Positions 1 through 12,866 of a stretch of DNA of 64,000 nucleotides are shown here, piece after piece. This DNA comes from Phorcus lineatus. Its lineage: Eukaryota; Mollusca; Gastropoda; Trochida; Trochidae. Location: contig OV121093.1 in assembly GCA_921293015.1 (NCBI GenBank), positions 28,902,622 through 28,966,621 of the forward strand, written 5' to 3'. A program made the translations under genes and the position numbers. How positions within the stretch are numbered: the stretch's first letter is position 1; each line of letters begins with the position of its first letter. The notes under the pieces are model-generated. The model was given only the letters and a program-made list of their open reading frames with translations, made no database searches and was not told the DNA's origin.

Positions 1-3000
1 AATTTTCAATTACAACTCTATATAGGTATCCTACTTTTGAGGATGTATTCTGCAGCTCATACATGATAAGCGATATCAACATTTAACCGCCAAAGCCTCA
101 AGTGAATTCCTTGAATGCAGGTGAAATTTTTACACATATTTTTTCTTTATAATTTGTCCTGAACATGCGACGAACTAATTGTATTTATATACACCGCTAA
201 GATGATCAGGGGGTAAGATGAATATTGATGCATTAAGAAGTAAAATCCTAAAAGTGTACAAAGGGAATGATAAAAACGATTTATTAACGAAGTCACAACT
301 GCAATCTGAAAAGTGAATGGAGTTGATTCCCCTTGAAGATAAAGCATTTGTTTTGAAACCTAGAGAACAAAATGGCACATTTGTAATCCAACATTATGGG
401 GACCAGGTATGATTCAGGTCAATATAGACTTTAATTTACAATCAAACTGTTATAAATAGAGTAACTGCTATTTAACATGCAAAATTACTGGAGATCTAAG
501 TATATCATAAAAGTGTAACATTTCAAATATTTATCCGATTACTTAGTGTAAAGAAGTTGAACTCCTTTTCAAGTTCGATATTTTTGAAATTATAAAACAT
601 TCTATAAAAGAGAAATATCGGAAGTTACACATTGAAAATCTCACGTTGAAATTTTAATATTTAGAGAAATTGTGTTATAAAAACAATCTTTCATGTTTGA
701 TATAGACTTATCATTGTTTGTAATATAATATCATCTGATTATTACAATGTGTTTAAAAATTTATTGTCTTTTTCTGATAACAAAAAAATTCATAATGCAA
801 ATATATGTCCCTTCTGTTTTGGGGGCATTAATTTGAATGAAACCGCTGATTACAAAATGGTTTCAGATAAATTATTGTGTTACGTTTCTATTGAAACCTT
901 CCACAAGTGAATATGAATAGTGAACAGCTGCATGTTTCAATGTTCGTGTATGCGCCAAGTATTGATCTGGATTGATCTCAGGTCACCGTGACCTTCCTAT
1001 GTCGTTTAGCTTGAATTAGACGCATTTGACAATCACAGGAGGAAGTCTCGGGACATTAGTTTTGGGGTGAGTTGAAATTGCCATCCAACAATAAAATAAG
1101 ATACAATGAAGTGCTATGAATGAAAATCTCTGCATTCGTTGTTGTTGTTCAAAGAGTAATAACATCAATTTGAAACAGTTTGTATAGGAACGGTACGACA
1201 TGGAAACCCAGTACCATTGCCTCAGTTTGCTGCAGAATATTGTTCCTAATCATTATGTGTTATGTATTTAGAGTAATAATCAAAGCATTCTAAACCGGAT
1301 GTGTTGGTTAAGGGTACCCATATTAAACAATGAGGTTTATATTCTAATGATATTGAAACAGTTTACAATCTGTCCAATCTATAACATGTACACGGAGAAT
1401 GAAAAGCTGAGGAAAATCAAAGAAGGAACGTTTTTTAAAGAGTACAAACCCAAACTGAAATGTGCAGTCAAGACAGAGAGAATGTGTCAAGTCGATTTAT
1501 AAAGTATATAGGGTAATCACTTCACATATAAATAACCAATTACTCACTCTATTAATCTTCCCGCCCCATTCTTCAGGAATACCTTTTACTAAAACCAGGT
1601 GGAGTAACACTATGCATCACGCGGTTGAGGACTTTACTACAAGCTGTTACTTTATAGCTGAGCATGTTATGGTTGTTCCGCCTAGACGAGCAGTTACAAC
1701 ATAGGCATTTCAGCGTAGTACCAAACATTGTTCGTAAGTTCCAGTCGATGTTCACGGGTTTCACCGCAATACATAGCCACGGTGGTGTTGTCGTCTATCT
1801 TCCTTCAGTTATACTTATATAAATGAAATACTCTTGAATGCGGCGTTAAAAGTCAAATCACCTCACTTCACCTTTCGCTACAATCAGTCAAAGGTCAAGG
1901 TTACAGATATATCATGACTTAAGAATGGTTTTACGAAAATGCTATTTTTAACTTTTCTCTTAGAACAGTTATTTACTGCTGAGTAGCCGAGTCTTTTCAA
2001 GTTTTGGTAACTCACCAGTATGAGAGCCTCATAGCTACTAAAACTCTCAAGTTTTCGTGCTTACAAGGATTGTTTTTATGAATTTCATAACTCGCAACCT
2101 TTACCTTAGACCTGGAATAAGAACATAATAAACGAACATTCTCGGACCATTGTGAATAACCTCTCAATAATACAACCTGTAACTGAAACTGCGCCTGTGA
2201 AGAGTTTTTCATAACTTGACCTTGTGAGCATGTCATATGACCTTTGTACTTGATGTATTACTGTTACACTTTTAACCAATAAAAGTAGGAACAATGACTC
2301 GATGTAAGATGCATTTCTACTATTAAATTGTCTTGTAGGTAAGTGATGTTGAAATATTTTCAGTCCCTTTCAAAATTATCATGAGTTCTTTTGAATTATT
2401 CACTCAATTGACAAATGCCAATTATACGTTATTGCCAAATTTAAAGAACATAAAATAAAAAATATCTCTGCTTCCTTACCAAACCAACCAGATAAGACAA
2501 TAATGGTTTTTTTGGCACAGCAAAAGGGAACAACATAAAAAATTATGACTTTTTCACACCCTTTTCACAGAGGAATAAATGATTAAAAGTCATGCGAAAT
2601 ACAAACACATTATTTTGACATATTTTTAAAGTTGTGAATGTTTGTCTCACAGTTTAGAAAAGGAAAATACATTTTTAAATTCTAAATTTATTGAAAGCAA
2701 TAAATATACAAACAGAAAGTTCATAGAGATCGGAGAATATAATCAAATATAACTATAAAACATAATCACATCTACACAAACATGGCATGTATATGTACAG
2801 CTAATTTGAATCTCAACATAAGTTATTATTTTGTCAGTAAAGTTTAGGCTTATATCCTTGAATACAAGTTCGTTATTTGAGTTTGATATATGTATATTGA
2901 GTAGAAAACTAATTTTGATATAATTTGCATTCGATATATGTTCCACATTACAACACAGATAAAAAAGTACACTGTATGTAAGGAGATACGATTGGCGTTT

Positions 3001-4222
3001 TGGCTGATTCGTGTCCACTGGATGTGTTTTGGTGATATGTTCTTTTTTCCCTTTGGAGCTGCGTTTTTGGACTCTTTTTAGGCCATCGTCGCGGTTTCGT
3101 CCAGTACGTTTATTCAAAGTGGCTAAACTTTGCTATAAATGTTGTTGCTGTGCATTCATTTTACTTGAAGTAATTGACTAACCGATTACAAACCAAGTTT
3201 TCTCTTATTAAATTTGCAGGTTAATATAAAGATGATCTTTCGGTTTGCTCAGCTTTTATACTAACAGCTAAAAACAAAACAATTAAGAGTTTCTAGAGGT
3301 ATAATCTGGTATCCTTGAACTTTCAATACGTTGTTTGATGTGGGTTCTAAGTGTATACAATTGCCGATGATTTCTCGAAATAAGATAAAATTACATATGG
3401 CATGCTTTATGTCCCCACTTTAAAATTTAATTTTCATCGATCACATCGCTAACAATATACAGTTCACAGAAAACCTTTTACTGTTATAACGTTTGTAAAT
3501 AAACCGTTTTTATTAAACTTGAAGTTCAGTTTTAAATATCTAGTCTTAACTAAGTACTCTCAAAAAAAAAGTTTGTTTAAACAAAATGCTTTGTTAGTTT
3601 CATCACTGCACAACCCTACATTGATAAAATAGTTCTGATTTTCATGTGACCATGTTTAGTCAAACCAGAAGGCTGCATGTTTTGTGAAATGTCAAATTAC
3701 AGCGGTTATACTTTGTTCGGGGTTTCGAATGGGCACTAGTCATATGACCTTATTCAGTGCGATAAGAAGGGAGCATATGGCCTAATAATAATAATAAAAC
3801 GTTAAATAGTTCGTGCAATAGATTAACACAAATGATTTGAAGAAAACTTATGACAGAGAATATATATGTATATTGTTTATTGAAAAAGGGCTCGTAAAAT
3901 ATGTTTTTTTAAAAGCAAGTTCAACACTAAAAACCTTGCGGTACATGAGCATCATTTACATAATACAGGCTTTTTATGCCTGTTTTCCAATGATTAACGT
4001 TATTGCCATAATTACATTCGCCACCCTCACTACAATTCAAACTCTTACAGAACTATAAATTCAACATATGTTTACCTCGATCAGATGATTAAATCATCCC
4101 CATCAATATCAAGAGCAATGTTAGTGCCAGTTAATGCAGGCAGAACATCTTTCTCTGTTTCCTGTTTACCTTAACCAACTTGGGGACGTCTGTCTACAGC
4201 TTCTTACATCCCCGTGGCCGTA
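1..4222. other. AT-rich non-coding flank
   Basis: I see no convincing gene here. The longest open stretch, on the minus strand at 2743-3117, begins at a TTG rather than an ATG and soon becomes low-complexity, so I do not call it. The only recognisable item is a SINE body near 1690-1880, listed separately. The rest is AT-rich sequence without visible tandem structure. Confidence 0.5.
1690..1880 (+). repeat. SINE body fragment, 5' head missing
   Basis: This stretch matches, in the same base order, the reverse complement of the more complete SINE at 60785-61066. Shared landmarks are the ATTTCAGC..GTACCA block, the GTTTCACC..AATACATAGCCAC block, and the GAAATACTCTTGAA..CGGC end followed by CACCTCAC. 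The tRNA-like head is absent or too diverged to see. It is a decayed, non-coding retroposon copy. Confidence 0.6.
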
Positions 4223-4880
4223 TCATAAACCTCCATCAGAGGTCAGGGCTACACCCTTGATTGTTGCTTGACTCAGTTTCTCCTCGCTAAAGACCACTAT
4301 CGCGATTGTTTCCGTTTTGTTTTCTAATTCAGCAAAGGCTGTTGTTGCGTCAGTCCTATTTCCCTTGCGACAACTTCCAGTGACATCATACATTGAGTTC
4401 AAACTGCTACAAGATGCACTCTCTCCGCCGCTACCTTCACAACCCCAATCATCATTTTCAACTGAAACTGATCACATAGGCCTTGGACGTACAGCGCAGT
4501 AGCCAGATAATGATTCTTGATCATCGTTAGCTATTGAGTTGGCTGCCTCTGCTGTTTTGATATCGAACAGGTGGTTGTATGTGTCATCAGAGCTATTTCC
4601 ACAAGTGCTGGTTTCAGAATTCCCTACTTGTGTTTTGAGAAACTGAATCAACGCCATCTTTCAATATGTCATGCATTCTGAAAGAGTAAGACATTTTCAC
4701 TCTGTGAGATATATAAACAATGTAATCAATTACTTCATTGAGAATAATTAACTTCCAGAGACATAAGTATTTCTTTAAACTCATGATGATAAAGATTTGT
4801 ATGAAAGTTTGACATACTGACCTTTTCAAGCAGCAGACAACGACAACAGTAAGTACAAATATAGTCGCAAGCGACGACAA
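4223..4880 (-). pseudogene. Decayed receptor C-terminus: membrane segment plus cytoplasmic tail
   Basis: On the minus strand, about 4805-4880 encodes a hydrophobic run (ATIFVLTVVVVCCLK) that ends at a good donor, AAAAG|GTCAGT. Further on, an acceptor-like CTCTTTCAG at about 4677 opens a polar, acidic stretch with DDTYNHLF and SANDDQESLSG-like text. That stretch stops at TGA (about 4470-4472) but stays open in the same frame for about 80 more codons, to the TGA at 4223-4225. I also see a frame change near 4617. Tyrosine-containing tails of this flavour occur in molluscan MEGF-like and other scavenger-type receptors, but that link is from general memory. No extracellular domain is visible nearby. 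I read it as an isolated, inactivated 3' gene fragment. Confidence 0.4.
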
Positions 4881-5039
4881 AAGGATTCAGCGCTGTAAAA
4901 GCACATTCAGTACATACATAATGATGTTAGCTAGCTTCCCTGAAAATTTCATGAAAATTGGTGCATGCATTAAGCTACAGCAGCAAGTTTCATCTGACCT
5001 TATCTGCTAAGCATACTGCTGTTTTTGCAAAGAAGTGGT

Positions 5040-6310
5040 GAGAAAAAAAAATTAACAAAATTGCAAATGATCCAAGATAACTTTTCTCCCCACTCCTTCA
5101 GCTATGATGTATGTGAGTTTCAGCTCTTAGATGCAAGTATCTACAGAGAAGAAGATTCTCAAAGATGCATTTCAAAAAGTCAATAAAAGCAATATGGCGG
5201 CGAAACTATTGACGCTACAAATTTGCCATGATTGACTTTTTTGCTCCAAATGTATATGCCTATCGTTTAAAACAAGTTGCAGATCTCTAAGTGCATTTTG
5301 AAAAAAATACCTATGTTAATTTTTCGAAATTGGGATCGTACTGTGCCTTTAACGCTTAATCCGAGTAAGCCCAAAAGCTTATTGTGGCGTCGTCTCATGA
5401 AGCTCTATCAAACTGGAAAGTTTGGCTGCAATCGCTTTAGCGGTTTAGTCTGAATCGTGCTCACAAGAATCGTGGAATAATGACAAGCGATTTCTTGAAC
5501 AAAAAAGTTCATAATGCGAAAAAACTATAATACTTATGAATTCGTCATGTTTGACTTTTTTGTTTGTACTGTTATTACACTTCATTCAAAACAAGTTTCA
5601 AGTCTCTAAGTGCATTTTGAAAAATGAGCCCATGTTAATTTTTAAAAATGTACTTTTTACCGATTTTGATCGATTATTGTGAGCGGAAATGACTGTTCGC
5701 GAGCAATGTTTTTATTGATTTGTAAAGTGTAGAAAGTGATCTTAAATTCCTGTAACAATGGTGCAATTGTGAGTCCAACTTTTTGAGTTATCCCCCTTTG
5801 AACATGGTCACACGAGCAAAGTCGCCTGATTTTGAAGGATTGCAGAAAAAAAAGTTTTAACAAATTTGCAAATGTTGCGACGTTACGTTTCTCCCAACTC
5901 CTTCAGGTATGATATATGTGAGTACCAGCTCTTAATTCCATGTATCTTCAGAGGAGAAGATTTTCAAAGATGCATGGGGTCCGGAAATTGAAAAAAGTCA
6001 AAAAAAGAAATATGGCAGCGAAAGTACTAACGCTACGAAATTGCCATGATTTACTTTTTTGCTCCAAATGTAATTGCCTATCGTTTAAAAAAAGTTTCAG
6101 GTCTCTAAGTGCATTTTGAAAATAAATCCCATATTAATTTTTGAAAATTTGAGTGGTTCTGTGCCTTTAACGCTTAATCCGATTAAGCCCAAAAGCTTAT
6201 TAGAACCCCTTCTCATGAAGTTCTACCAGACTGCGAATTTTGGCTGTTGTAGCTTTAGCGGTTTGGGCTAAATCGTGTCCACAAAATCGGTGGTGAAAAA
6301 AAAAAAATAA
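5040..6310. repeat. Direct repeat of an unidentified element, two long copies and one partial
   Basis: The block at about 5040-5510 recurs at about 5840-6300 in the same order and orientation. Shared landmarks are CTCCTTCAG.TATGAT, GAGAAGATT.TCAAAGATGCAT, AATATGGC.GCGAAA, TTGCTCCAAATGTA, CTCTAAGTGCATTTTGAAAA and TGTGCCTTTAACGCTTAATC. A third partial copy (CTCTAAGTGCATTTTGAAAA and neighbours) lies at about 5530-5660. No transposase or RT is readable. It is probably a non-autonomous or long-dead element that duplicated locally. Confidence 0.75.
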
Positions 6311-6326
6311 AACATGCCAATAACAA

Positions 6327-6356
6327 TAAGGATTCAGCAAAATTGCTGAATCCTTA
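6327..6356. repeat. Perfect 14-bp inverted repeat with a 2-nt loop
   Basis: TAAGGATTCAGCAA at 6327-6340 is followed after two bases by its exact reverse complement at 6343-6356. It lies just past the end of the second long copy of the preceding repeat. It could be an element terminus or a transcript hairpin. No gene is attached. Confidence 0.7.
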
Positions 6357-7344
6357 ATTACGACGAATATCACGCCTCCTCCTATGATGTACGGCACCAT
6401 TGTTCCTGAAAATGTATGAATTAATTTTATTCGTATGTACAACCAACCACGAGCTTTGCTTTGTACTCATTAGATATTATAATCAAGACATCACACCTTC
6501 AGATCTGTTAAAATGTCTTTGCTTACCTCAGAGCTTCTACTTGCCTTTTCAGATGCCAAAGTATCCTAAAAAATCTACTAATTAGCATCCGTCATTGAGG
6601 TCAATAGTAGATATCAAATGTTGTACATTGTATTATTTTGGAAACATAATCGGAGTGTTTGTATTGTTTGTATTGTGGGTAAACTCAAATATTCTTTTCC
6701 ATATCTTAATTTCAAATTGGTCACGTTTTATATATACATGTAAATAATATTTGAATGGAAAATCTAGTTTTCAGGGCAGAATTTGTTACTTTTAATCTCT
6801 TCTGTTGTGGTAAGCAATACGGTAATATTTTTTTCTTATATGTGAAATATTATGCAAAAAAAAGGTTGAATTAAAAAATAAGTTAGAAAAGACATAATCA
6901 CAAGCTTCAAATAAATAAATAAACAAAGCAAAAATCACAGACATTTATTTTTTGTATTCAAATCTCGTTTGGACAAACAATTGTCAAAGTTATCATTGAT
7001 AAATAAAATTCTTAATGGAGTGTTCCCAAAATAGTTTTCTTGCCTGCTTCTTCAGCGTGTAGGTTCTAAATGTAATTAGAATAAAAACAACTGTCAAAAT
7101 TAACGATCAACACAACACAACAAACACAACAATATAAAGCATATGGCAAAGGACTAGTAGATGTTCACCACATTTGGTTATAATTTGTGTCAAAAGTTAG
7201 AATTAACATTAATGCTATTTTTCACAGTTGTTACTATACAGACAAAGATTATGATTGTATGTTTCAATGCTTATTGACTAAAAATCGTGAGAAAGGCTTG
7301 GAAGCCTAAGTATAGATTATTATTGGGGTATATCAAATCATGCT
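6357..7344. other. AT-rich spacer
   Basis: I find no gene or organised repeat between the hairpin and the satellite array. Short poly-A and poly-T runs are present. Short open frames here have no recognisable domain and no splice-site context. Confidence 0.5.
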
Positions 7345-8590
7345 AGGGGGTGGAGAGAACATACACATGTCGTTGTCAAGTAATGTATTGAAGGGGGTGG
7401 AGAGAACATACACATGTCGTTGTCAAGTAATGTATTTAAGGGTGTGGAGAGAACATACACATGTCGTTGTCAAGTAATGTATTTAAGGGTGTGGAGAGAA
7501 CATACACATGTCGTTGTCAAGTAATGTATTTAAGGGTGTGGAGAGAACATACACATGTCGTTGTCAAGTAATGTATTGAAGGGGGTGGAGAGAACATACA
7601 CATGTCGTTGTCAAGTAATGAATTTACGGGTGTGGAGAGAACATACACATGTCGTTGTCAAGTAATGTATTGAAGGGGGTGGAGAGAACATACACATGAG
7701 TTGTCAAGTAATGTATTTAAGGGTGTGGAGAGAACATACACATGTCGTTGTCAAGTAATGTATTTAAGGGTGTGGAGAGAACATACACATGTCGTTGTCA
7801 AGTAATGTATTTAAGGGTGTGGAGAGAACATACACATGTCGTTGTCAAGTAATGTATTGAAGGGGGTGGAGAGAACATACACATGTCGTTGTCAAGTAAT
7901 GAATTTACGGGTGTGGAGAGAACATACACATGTCGTTGTCAAGTAATGTATTTAAGGGGGTGGAGAGAACATACACATGTCATTGTCAAGTAATGTATTG
8001 AAGGGTGTGGAGAGAACGTACACATGTCGTTGTCAAGTAATGTATTTAAGGGTGTGGAGAGAACATACACATGTCGTTGTCAAGTAATGTATTTAAGGGT
8101 GTGGAGAGAACATACACATGTCGTTGTCAAGTAATGTATTGAAGGGGGTGGAGAGAACATACACATGTCGTTGTCAAGTAATGAATTTACGGGTGTGAAG
8201 AGAACATACACATGTCGTTGTCAAGTAATGTATTCAAGGGGGTGGAGAGAACATACACATGTCGTTGTTAAGTAATGTATTTAAGGGTGTGGAAAGAAAG
8301 TACACATGTCGTTGTCATGTAATGTATTTAAGGGTGTGGAGAGAACATACACATGTCGTTGTCAAGTAATGTATTTAAGGGGGTGGAGAGAACATACATA
8401 TGTCGTTGTCAAGTAATGTATTTAAGGGTGTGGAGAGAACATACACATGTCGTTGTCAAGTAATGTATTTAAGGGGGTGGAGAGAACATACATATGTCGT
8501 TGTCAAGTAATGTATTTAAGGGTGTGGAGAGAACATACACATGTCGTTGTCAAGTAATGTATTTAAGGGTGTGGAGAGAACATACACATG
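7345..8590. repeat. 47-bp satellite array, about 26.5 units, with six-unit higher-order structure
   Basis: The unit begins GGTGTGGAGAGAACATACAC, continues CATGTCGTTGTCAAGTAATG and closes with a variable linker, for a total of 47 bp. Linkers fall into classes: TATTTAA with GGGTGTGG, TATTGAA with GGGGGTGG, and a rare AATTTACGGG type. The rare type occurs at 7621, 7902 and 8184, that is every 281-282 bp or six units, with the other classes in the same order between. Late units (8390-8590) instead alternate in pairs marked by CATATG. The length is not a multiple of three, so no long repeat protein can be encoded. Units are nearly identical, implying recent amplification or homogenisation. Confidence 0.97.
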
Positions 8591-10044
8591 ATTTGTTTAT
8601 AAAGGAGAGGTTTTGTTCAATAAATAAGATTGATGTAAAATGGTTGGATAGAAGAATGAGAAAGTAAATTGGTAATAATGGAAGCCAAGTAGATGTTTAT
8701 ACAATAGATTGAGTTGATGTACACAGTAATCAAATGGCTTAAATGTAGTACAGAAATAGGTAATGACATTATGAAAGAGATGGATGTAAGATGGTGCAGA
8801 GTCAGGAGAGAAAGGAGGATTATGATTTTATAGCCACAGGACCCTGTTTACTGTTGTGGCAATACAAGAGTTTTAAACTGGAGTGTTATCTTGCATCGAC
8901 ACATTCGGTCATCATGCAACGTCCCTCAAGCTGTATATTTTTTTCTCAATTCCCATTGTAAAAGATATTTGACATCACAAAATCGTTCCAAAGAACTGAG
9001 ATTGTCCTTGGCTACTTATGTAAGTGGTGAAAACATTGGACGCTGAGCCACAGGGTCAGCACATCTCTAAACTAAACCCCACCCTACACAAAATTTCAGA
9101 TTTCCTGAGCCAATGGTTATAGACAGGAAGTCGAAATCTTAGCAAAACGTTTTTCCTGCAAGGAAAATAGCGATAACATTTTAAAAAAAATTCAATTACA
9201 AACTGGTAATCATGTGTTAACCATATTCATCAATACTCAAGTGAAAACAAAATCTTCACGTCTTACAATTGTCAGTGAAATATGAAATTACTAATGAACC
9301 TAAGATTATTAGTGAATTATTATGCCGATTCGATAAAAGAAACAAATACGATTTTTTTAACAAACTGTTCCTGTGACGGTAGTGATTTCCATCCCAAAAG
9401 ACCAAAATCAAAACCAGTAATGACACGATGCAAAGACGTTTTTCATAGTTAAAATGAATTAGATCACCAGAAAAACCTGCAATTAAGGCTAATAGTTGCA
9501 ACCTTTGAAACTTTGTTAACAGTAATTAAAACCAGTGTAAACAGCAACTATGTAATTACACATACAAAAACAACTAAATTTCAATACGTTAATTAGGAGA
9601 TGTTAACCACTGTAGACGTTTTATATTTGAAAAATTAATATGTGTAATACAATCCTTTCGCTTAAAAGACACAGTAGTCTGTTCTTTAAAACGTCTTCCT
9701 TCCTTCTTCAGCTGGGTTTGTTCACGGGACAACAATCAGTTGGTCACGGTTCTGATCCGATTACTATACATTTATTCTGTGACAAGAATCAGAGAAGTCA
9801 AAATATGAACTAAGATGCATGCAATCAGCTGTGTCATAGTAAATGACAGGTATGATATGTTTTCTAAAATAAATGCTACTTTATTGACTATTTAACTAAT
9901 ATTGTAATTATCACGAACCATTACAGATAACTTTGTAAAAGAAATCTGAAGATTTTAACTAGATTTTAAAACTCAGTAATAGTTAAAAGTTTCACAACAT
10001 AAGTCTTCATTACGATTACAAGTCTGTACATATGTAATGTTTGC
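8591..10044. other. Non-coding spacer
   Basis: No gene is supported. The minus-strand open frame at 9256-9501 has no domain, no exon signals and AT-driven composition. No organised repeat was noticed. Confidence 0.45.
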
Positions 10045-10530
10045 TTCTCCCAGTCAGACAACTGGGGTCAATATCAGGAAGCTATCAAAGACATGGGAAA
10101 GTCGTGCTGCACGTGCACCACGATGAAATACACTACACGATGTCAAAATGAAGCATACACGACAGGCATTATGGAGTTTTAATACCTGTTTAGAACTGTC
10201 GTATTATGTTTACAACATAAGTGACCAAAATGATATTTTTCTAAGCAACAGCACATGTGTTGTAATAACAGCTTGTCATTGTCTATCCTTTACTCTGTCA
10301 CAGCAAGCTCTTTGACGAAGCACCTTAACAAGTAACTAAAACCTCAAAAACTTTATTTTGACTCTTAAAATCCATTTCTATAACAACAAACTATAACCTT
10401 TTCACATTCCTTGAAGTCATGTATTAATGTAAATATAAACAGATGAATTAAAATTGTGCACTAATTGACCCGACTGTTTAGTCGACAGAAACGACTCTGC
10501 ACGCTTTTCACGCTTTACATGAGCTATCAG
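10045..10530. repeat. CACGTG-marked dispersed element, copy E1
   Basis: The left block around 10045-10120 reads TCTCCCAGTCAGACAACTGG, then GTGCTGCACGTGCACCACG. The right block around 10455-10530 has CTAATTGACCCGACTGTTT, then GACTCTGCACGCTTTTCACG. The left block pairs with 44250-44335 and the right block with 44665-44740 and others. The two blocks are about 400 bp apart, as in the other complete copies. No coding capacity is seen. The family is unknown to me. Confidence 0.65.
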
Positions 10531-10550
10531 TAGCCTTCTGGCGTGAATTG

Positions 10551-10880
10551 AGTGAGTGAGTGAGTGAGTTTGAGGTTTAACGTGCTTTGAACAATATTTC
10601 AGTTATTAAACACGTGGATGACAAGCATCCAAAAGAGAGTGGACAGATCAGGGAGAAAGGGATCGACAGGATGAGGGAAAAGACGGAAAGAAAGGCATAG
10701 TGAGAGATAGACAATAGGTTTTGGAAGGACTCAAATTTAGTCTGGATTCTACCCGTCGACCTGTCCAGCTTGGGTGCCCCTACCAGGAGCATGTATGCTC
10801 CAGCTGGCATAGCTCTTGGGGTCCCTGAAGCACGCAAACCACCACACCACGATAAGGTATCGAGTCCAGCGGTGGGGCGT
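10551..10880 (+). repeat. GAGTGAGTGAG-type molluscan dispersed repeat
   Basis: A (GAGT)n run leads into GAGGTTTAACGTGCTTTGAA, then a stretch with ACACGTGGATGACAAGCATC and purine-rich GGGAGAAAGGGATCG. The same body occurs in reverse complement at 44755-44925. This copy carries an extra 3' portion (about 10735-10870) missing from the other. (GAGT)n leading into GTTTAACG-type text is a familiar signature of gastropod and bivalve interspersed repeats. Open frames across it are incidental. Confidence 0.75.
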
Positions 10881-12690
10881 GAATTGATTAATAGGGGATT
10901 ATTTTACAATTTTTGTCATAACTTTATATCTAAAATAAGATGAATTGGAACAAGATATGTAAGCGAAATATTGTTTAACAATTTTACACTTTTTGCCTTG
11001 CGTTATATAATTGTAAAGTCTACTCGGTTCTGTGTTAAGTTAGAAAATTTCATAGAACATTGCAAAATAGTCAGATAAATGAAATGTGTAACTGTTTAAA
11101 ATAGCCTCACATTCTAATGTCATGTGTTCTTCTCAACTGCTGCGAGGGTTCGTGACAAATATCGTAATTTAATGATTTATCACACATATTGATGATTTTA
11201 TTGACATATTTTTTTATTTGTTCTGTATTCAAGATATATAACACACTATTGCAACACAAAATAGATAATGTAAACAAAAGAACTTATTCATTTGGTTATG
11301 CCAGTTTATCAGATTTTAATTTTTCAGTGTAATTGTACGTTCACAGATACGAATAGTTTACATTTGTAAAATAATATTGTATGGGTGAACTTTATTTTTA
11401 TGATGTACCTTCACTTAGACTTAAACGCACTAGTGCACGCCAATATTTCGTAAACACATACTGCATATCTCTCCATATTACTCACTATCCTCCCTAAAGT
11501 AATCTACCTCGTAAGTTATTTAACAAATATTTACGTATTCAGGTAGTAAAGTGGATGTTTATGGACCGGAAGTATTTAATTTTACGTTACATTAAATCCG
11601 CATGAACTACGATATCGGAAATATTAAGATTTTTCTCATAACCAGAAAAGCGGAAACGGCAGCCGCTATGGTCAATCTAAAAACAATGCTAATACTGTGT
11701 TATTAAATAGGTTAATTTGCAACATTGCTTTCAAAAGCCATATTTCATGATTTGCTCTCAGTTCAGAGTTTAGGTAAATCCAAAAGCTGCACACATTACT
11801 AGTTCAACCGTTTCCAAGTGTCAATAATTTATCCGTAGGGTGCACAACCAACCAAAGATTTTTATATGTCCAAGCCGACAGCGGCTGTCTTAATGCATTC
11901 TTCGCTGATAGCAGGTAAATTGTAAAGAATGTTTAGTATTTCATTTCGTCGATAGAAAGTTTAAGTGAATGCATAAGTCCTTGTAAACCTTAAAATAGCC
12001 AATTTAAACCGTAAAAGCATGCACTAGTGCCTTTAAACTATTAAATTTTCAACATAAATTTCGTTTAAAAATTATTGCGAAACAAATATGTTATCATAAC
12101 ACCCGCTATGACAGATGAATAACTCTTCATGTTAACTTCAATGAGTGATGTAACCTGCTGCTGATTGGCTGCTGTGAAAAATTAGAGGGTGTATAATCTG
12201 GTTATACAGTCTTCTGTTTACTTCGTCGAACGCGCAAGAATTCACTAGTTGCCTAGCAACAATATTGTCTAAGTACTTGTCCGCCGGACAGTTTTTCAAA
12301 AAATAACATTATTGTGATTAAGATTTCACAATTATATAAAATTCCAATTTAATAAACATATGCAACTTCGTAACGCGGTCAAACACGGCGAAACCCGACA
12401 GTTCATGAAAGCAGGCATTCAATAACACGGCGCCGGCGTGAGGGCTAGGCTGGTGATGGTTTGAAACAGAGACGGAAAAAATATCACCCAAAATTCATCA
12501 AAATTAAAATTGCACTCACCTCATAACTTTATTCAAAACATCAATGTCTTAATATCATCGCGTTTAAAACAAAGATAGAGGCGATCAAGGTTAACGCATG
12601 GTAAATGGGAGTTACTTGCCCCATAGCTACTGATACCGAATGCTTTTGCCACACGCATTGTGATTGGTTAGCTTAGTTTACACAAGAACG
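10881..12690. other. Duplicon flank 3' of TRIM copy 1
   Basis: No gene is supported. Parts match other flanks of the cluster. GTATGGGTGAACTTTATTT with GATGTACCTTCA at about 11380-11415 resembles 56325-56360. ACACCCGCTATG..AGATGAATAACTCTTCATGTT at about 12100-12140 resembles 56440-56480 and, more weakly, 45165-45185. These are remnants of the segmental duplications that made the TRIM array. Confidence 0.55.
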
Positions 12691-12694
12691 CGCG

Positions 12695-12825
12695 CTACAG
12701 TAGGATGCGGTCAGACCTAATGGAGAGGATATCCTAGACAAATAGAGTTCGAATCTCGATAGACCAAATATTTTGAAACTTTTATTCCTCGGAACACGGT
12801 CGATTTTAATCAGACTAAGATAAAA
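12695..12825 (+). repeat. Short retroposon-like repeat, copy 1
   Basis: GGAGAGGATATCCTAGACAA, an RNA polymerase III B-box-like AGTTCGAATCTCG, and a tail containing TTATTCCTCGGAACACGGTC and GATTTTAATCA match the block at 36915-37012 almost base for base. The B-box-like core suggests a tRNA-derived SINE. On the minus strand the tail supplies an AATAAA at 12781-12786, about 80 bp past the TRIM copy 1 stop codon, which that gene could use. Confidence 0.6.
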
Positions 12826-12866
12826 TCTTTCCCCCAACATTGAATGTTAAAATGCAACATTTACAT

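Noticed and set aside
2743-3117. 124-codon minus-strand frame with a basic start
   Set aside because: Begins at TTG, has no ATG or clear acceptor, and turns into low-complexity sequence. No domain recognised.
7345-8590. CRISPR-like alternation of repeat and short spacer
   Set aside because: The whole 47-bp unit is conserved, including the linkers; there are no unique spacers, and the genome is animal.
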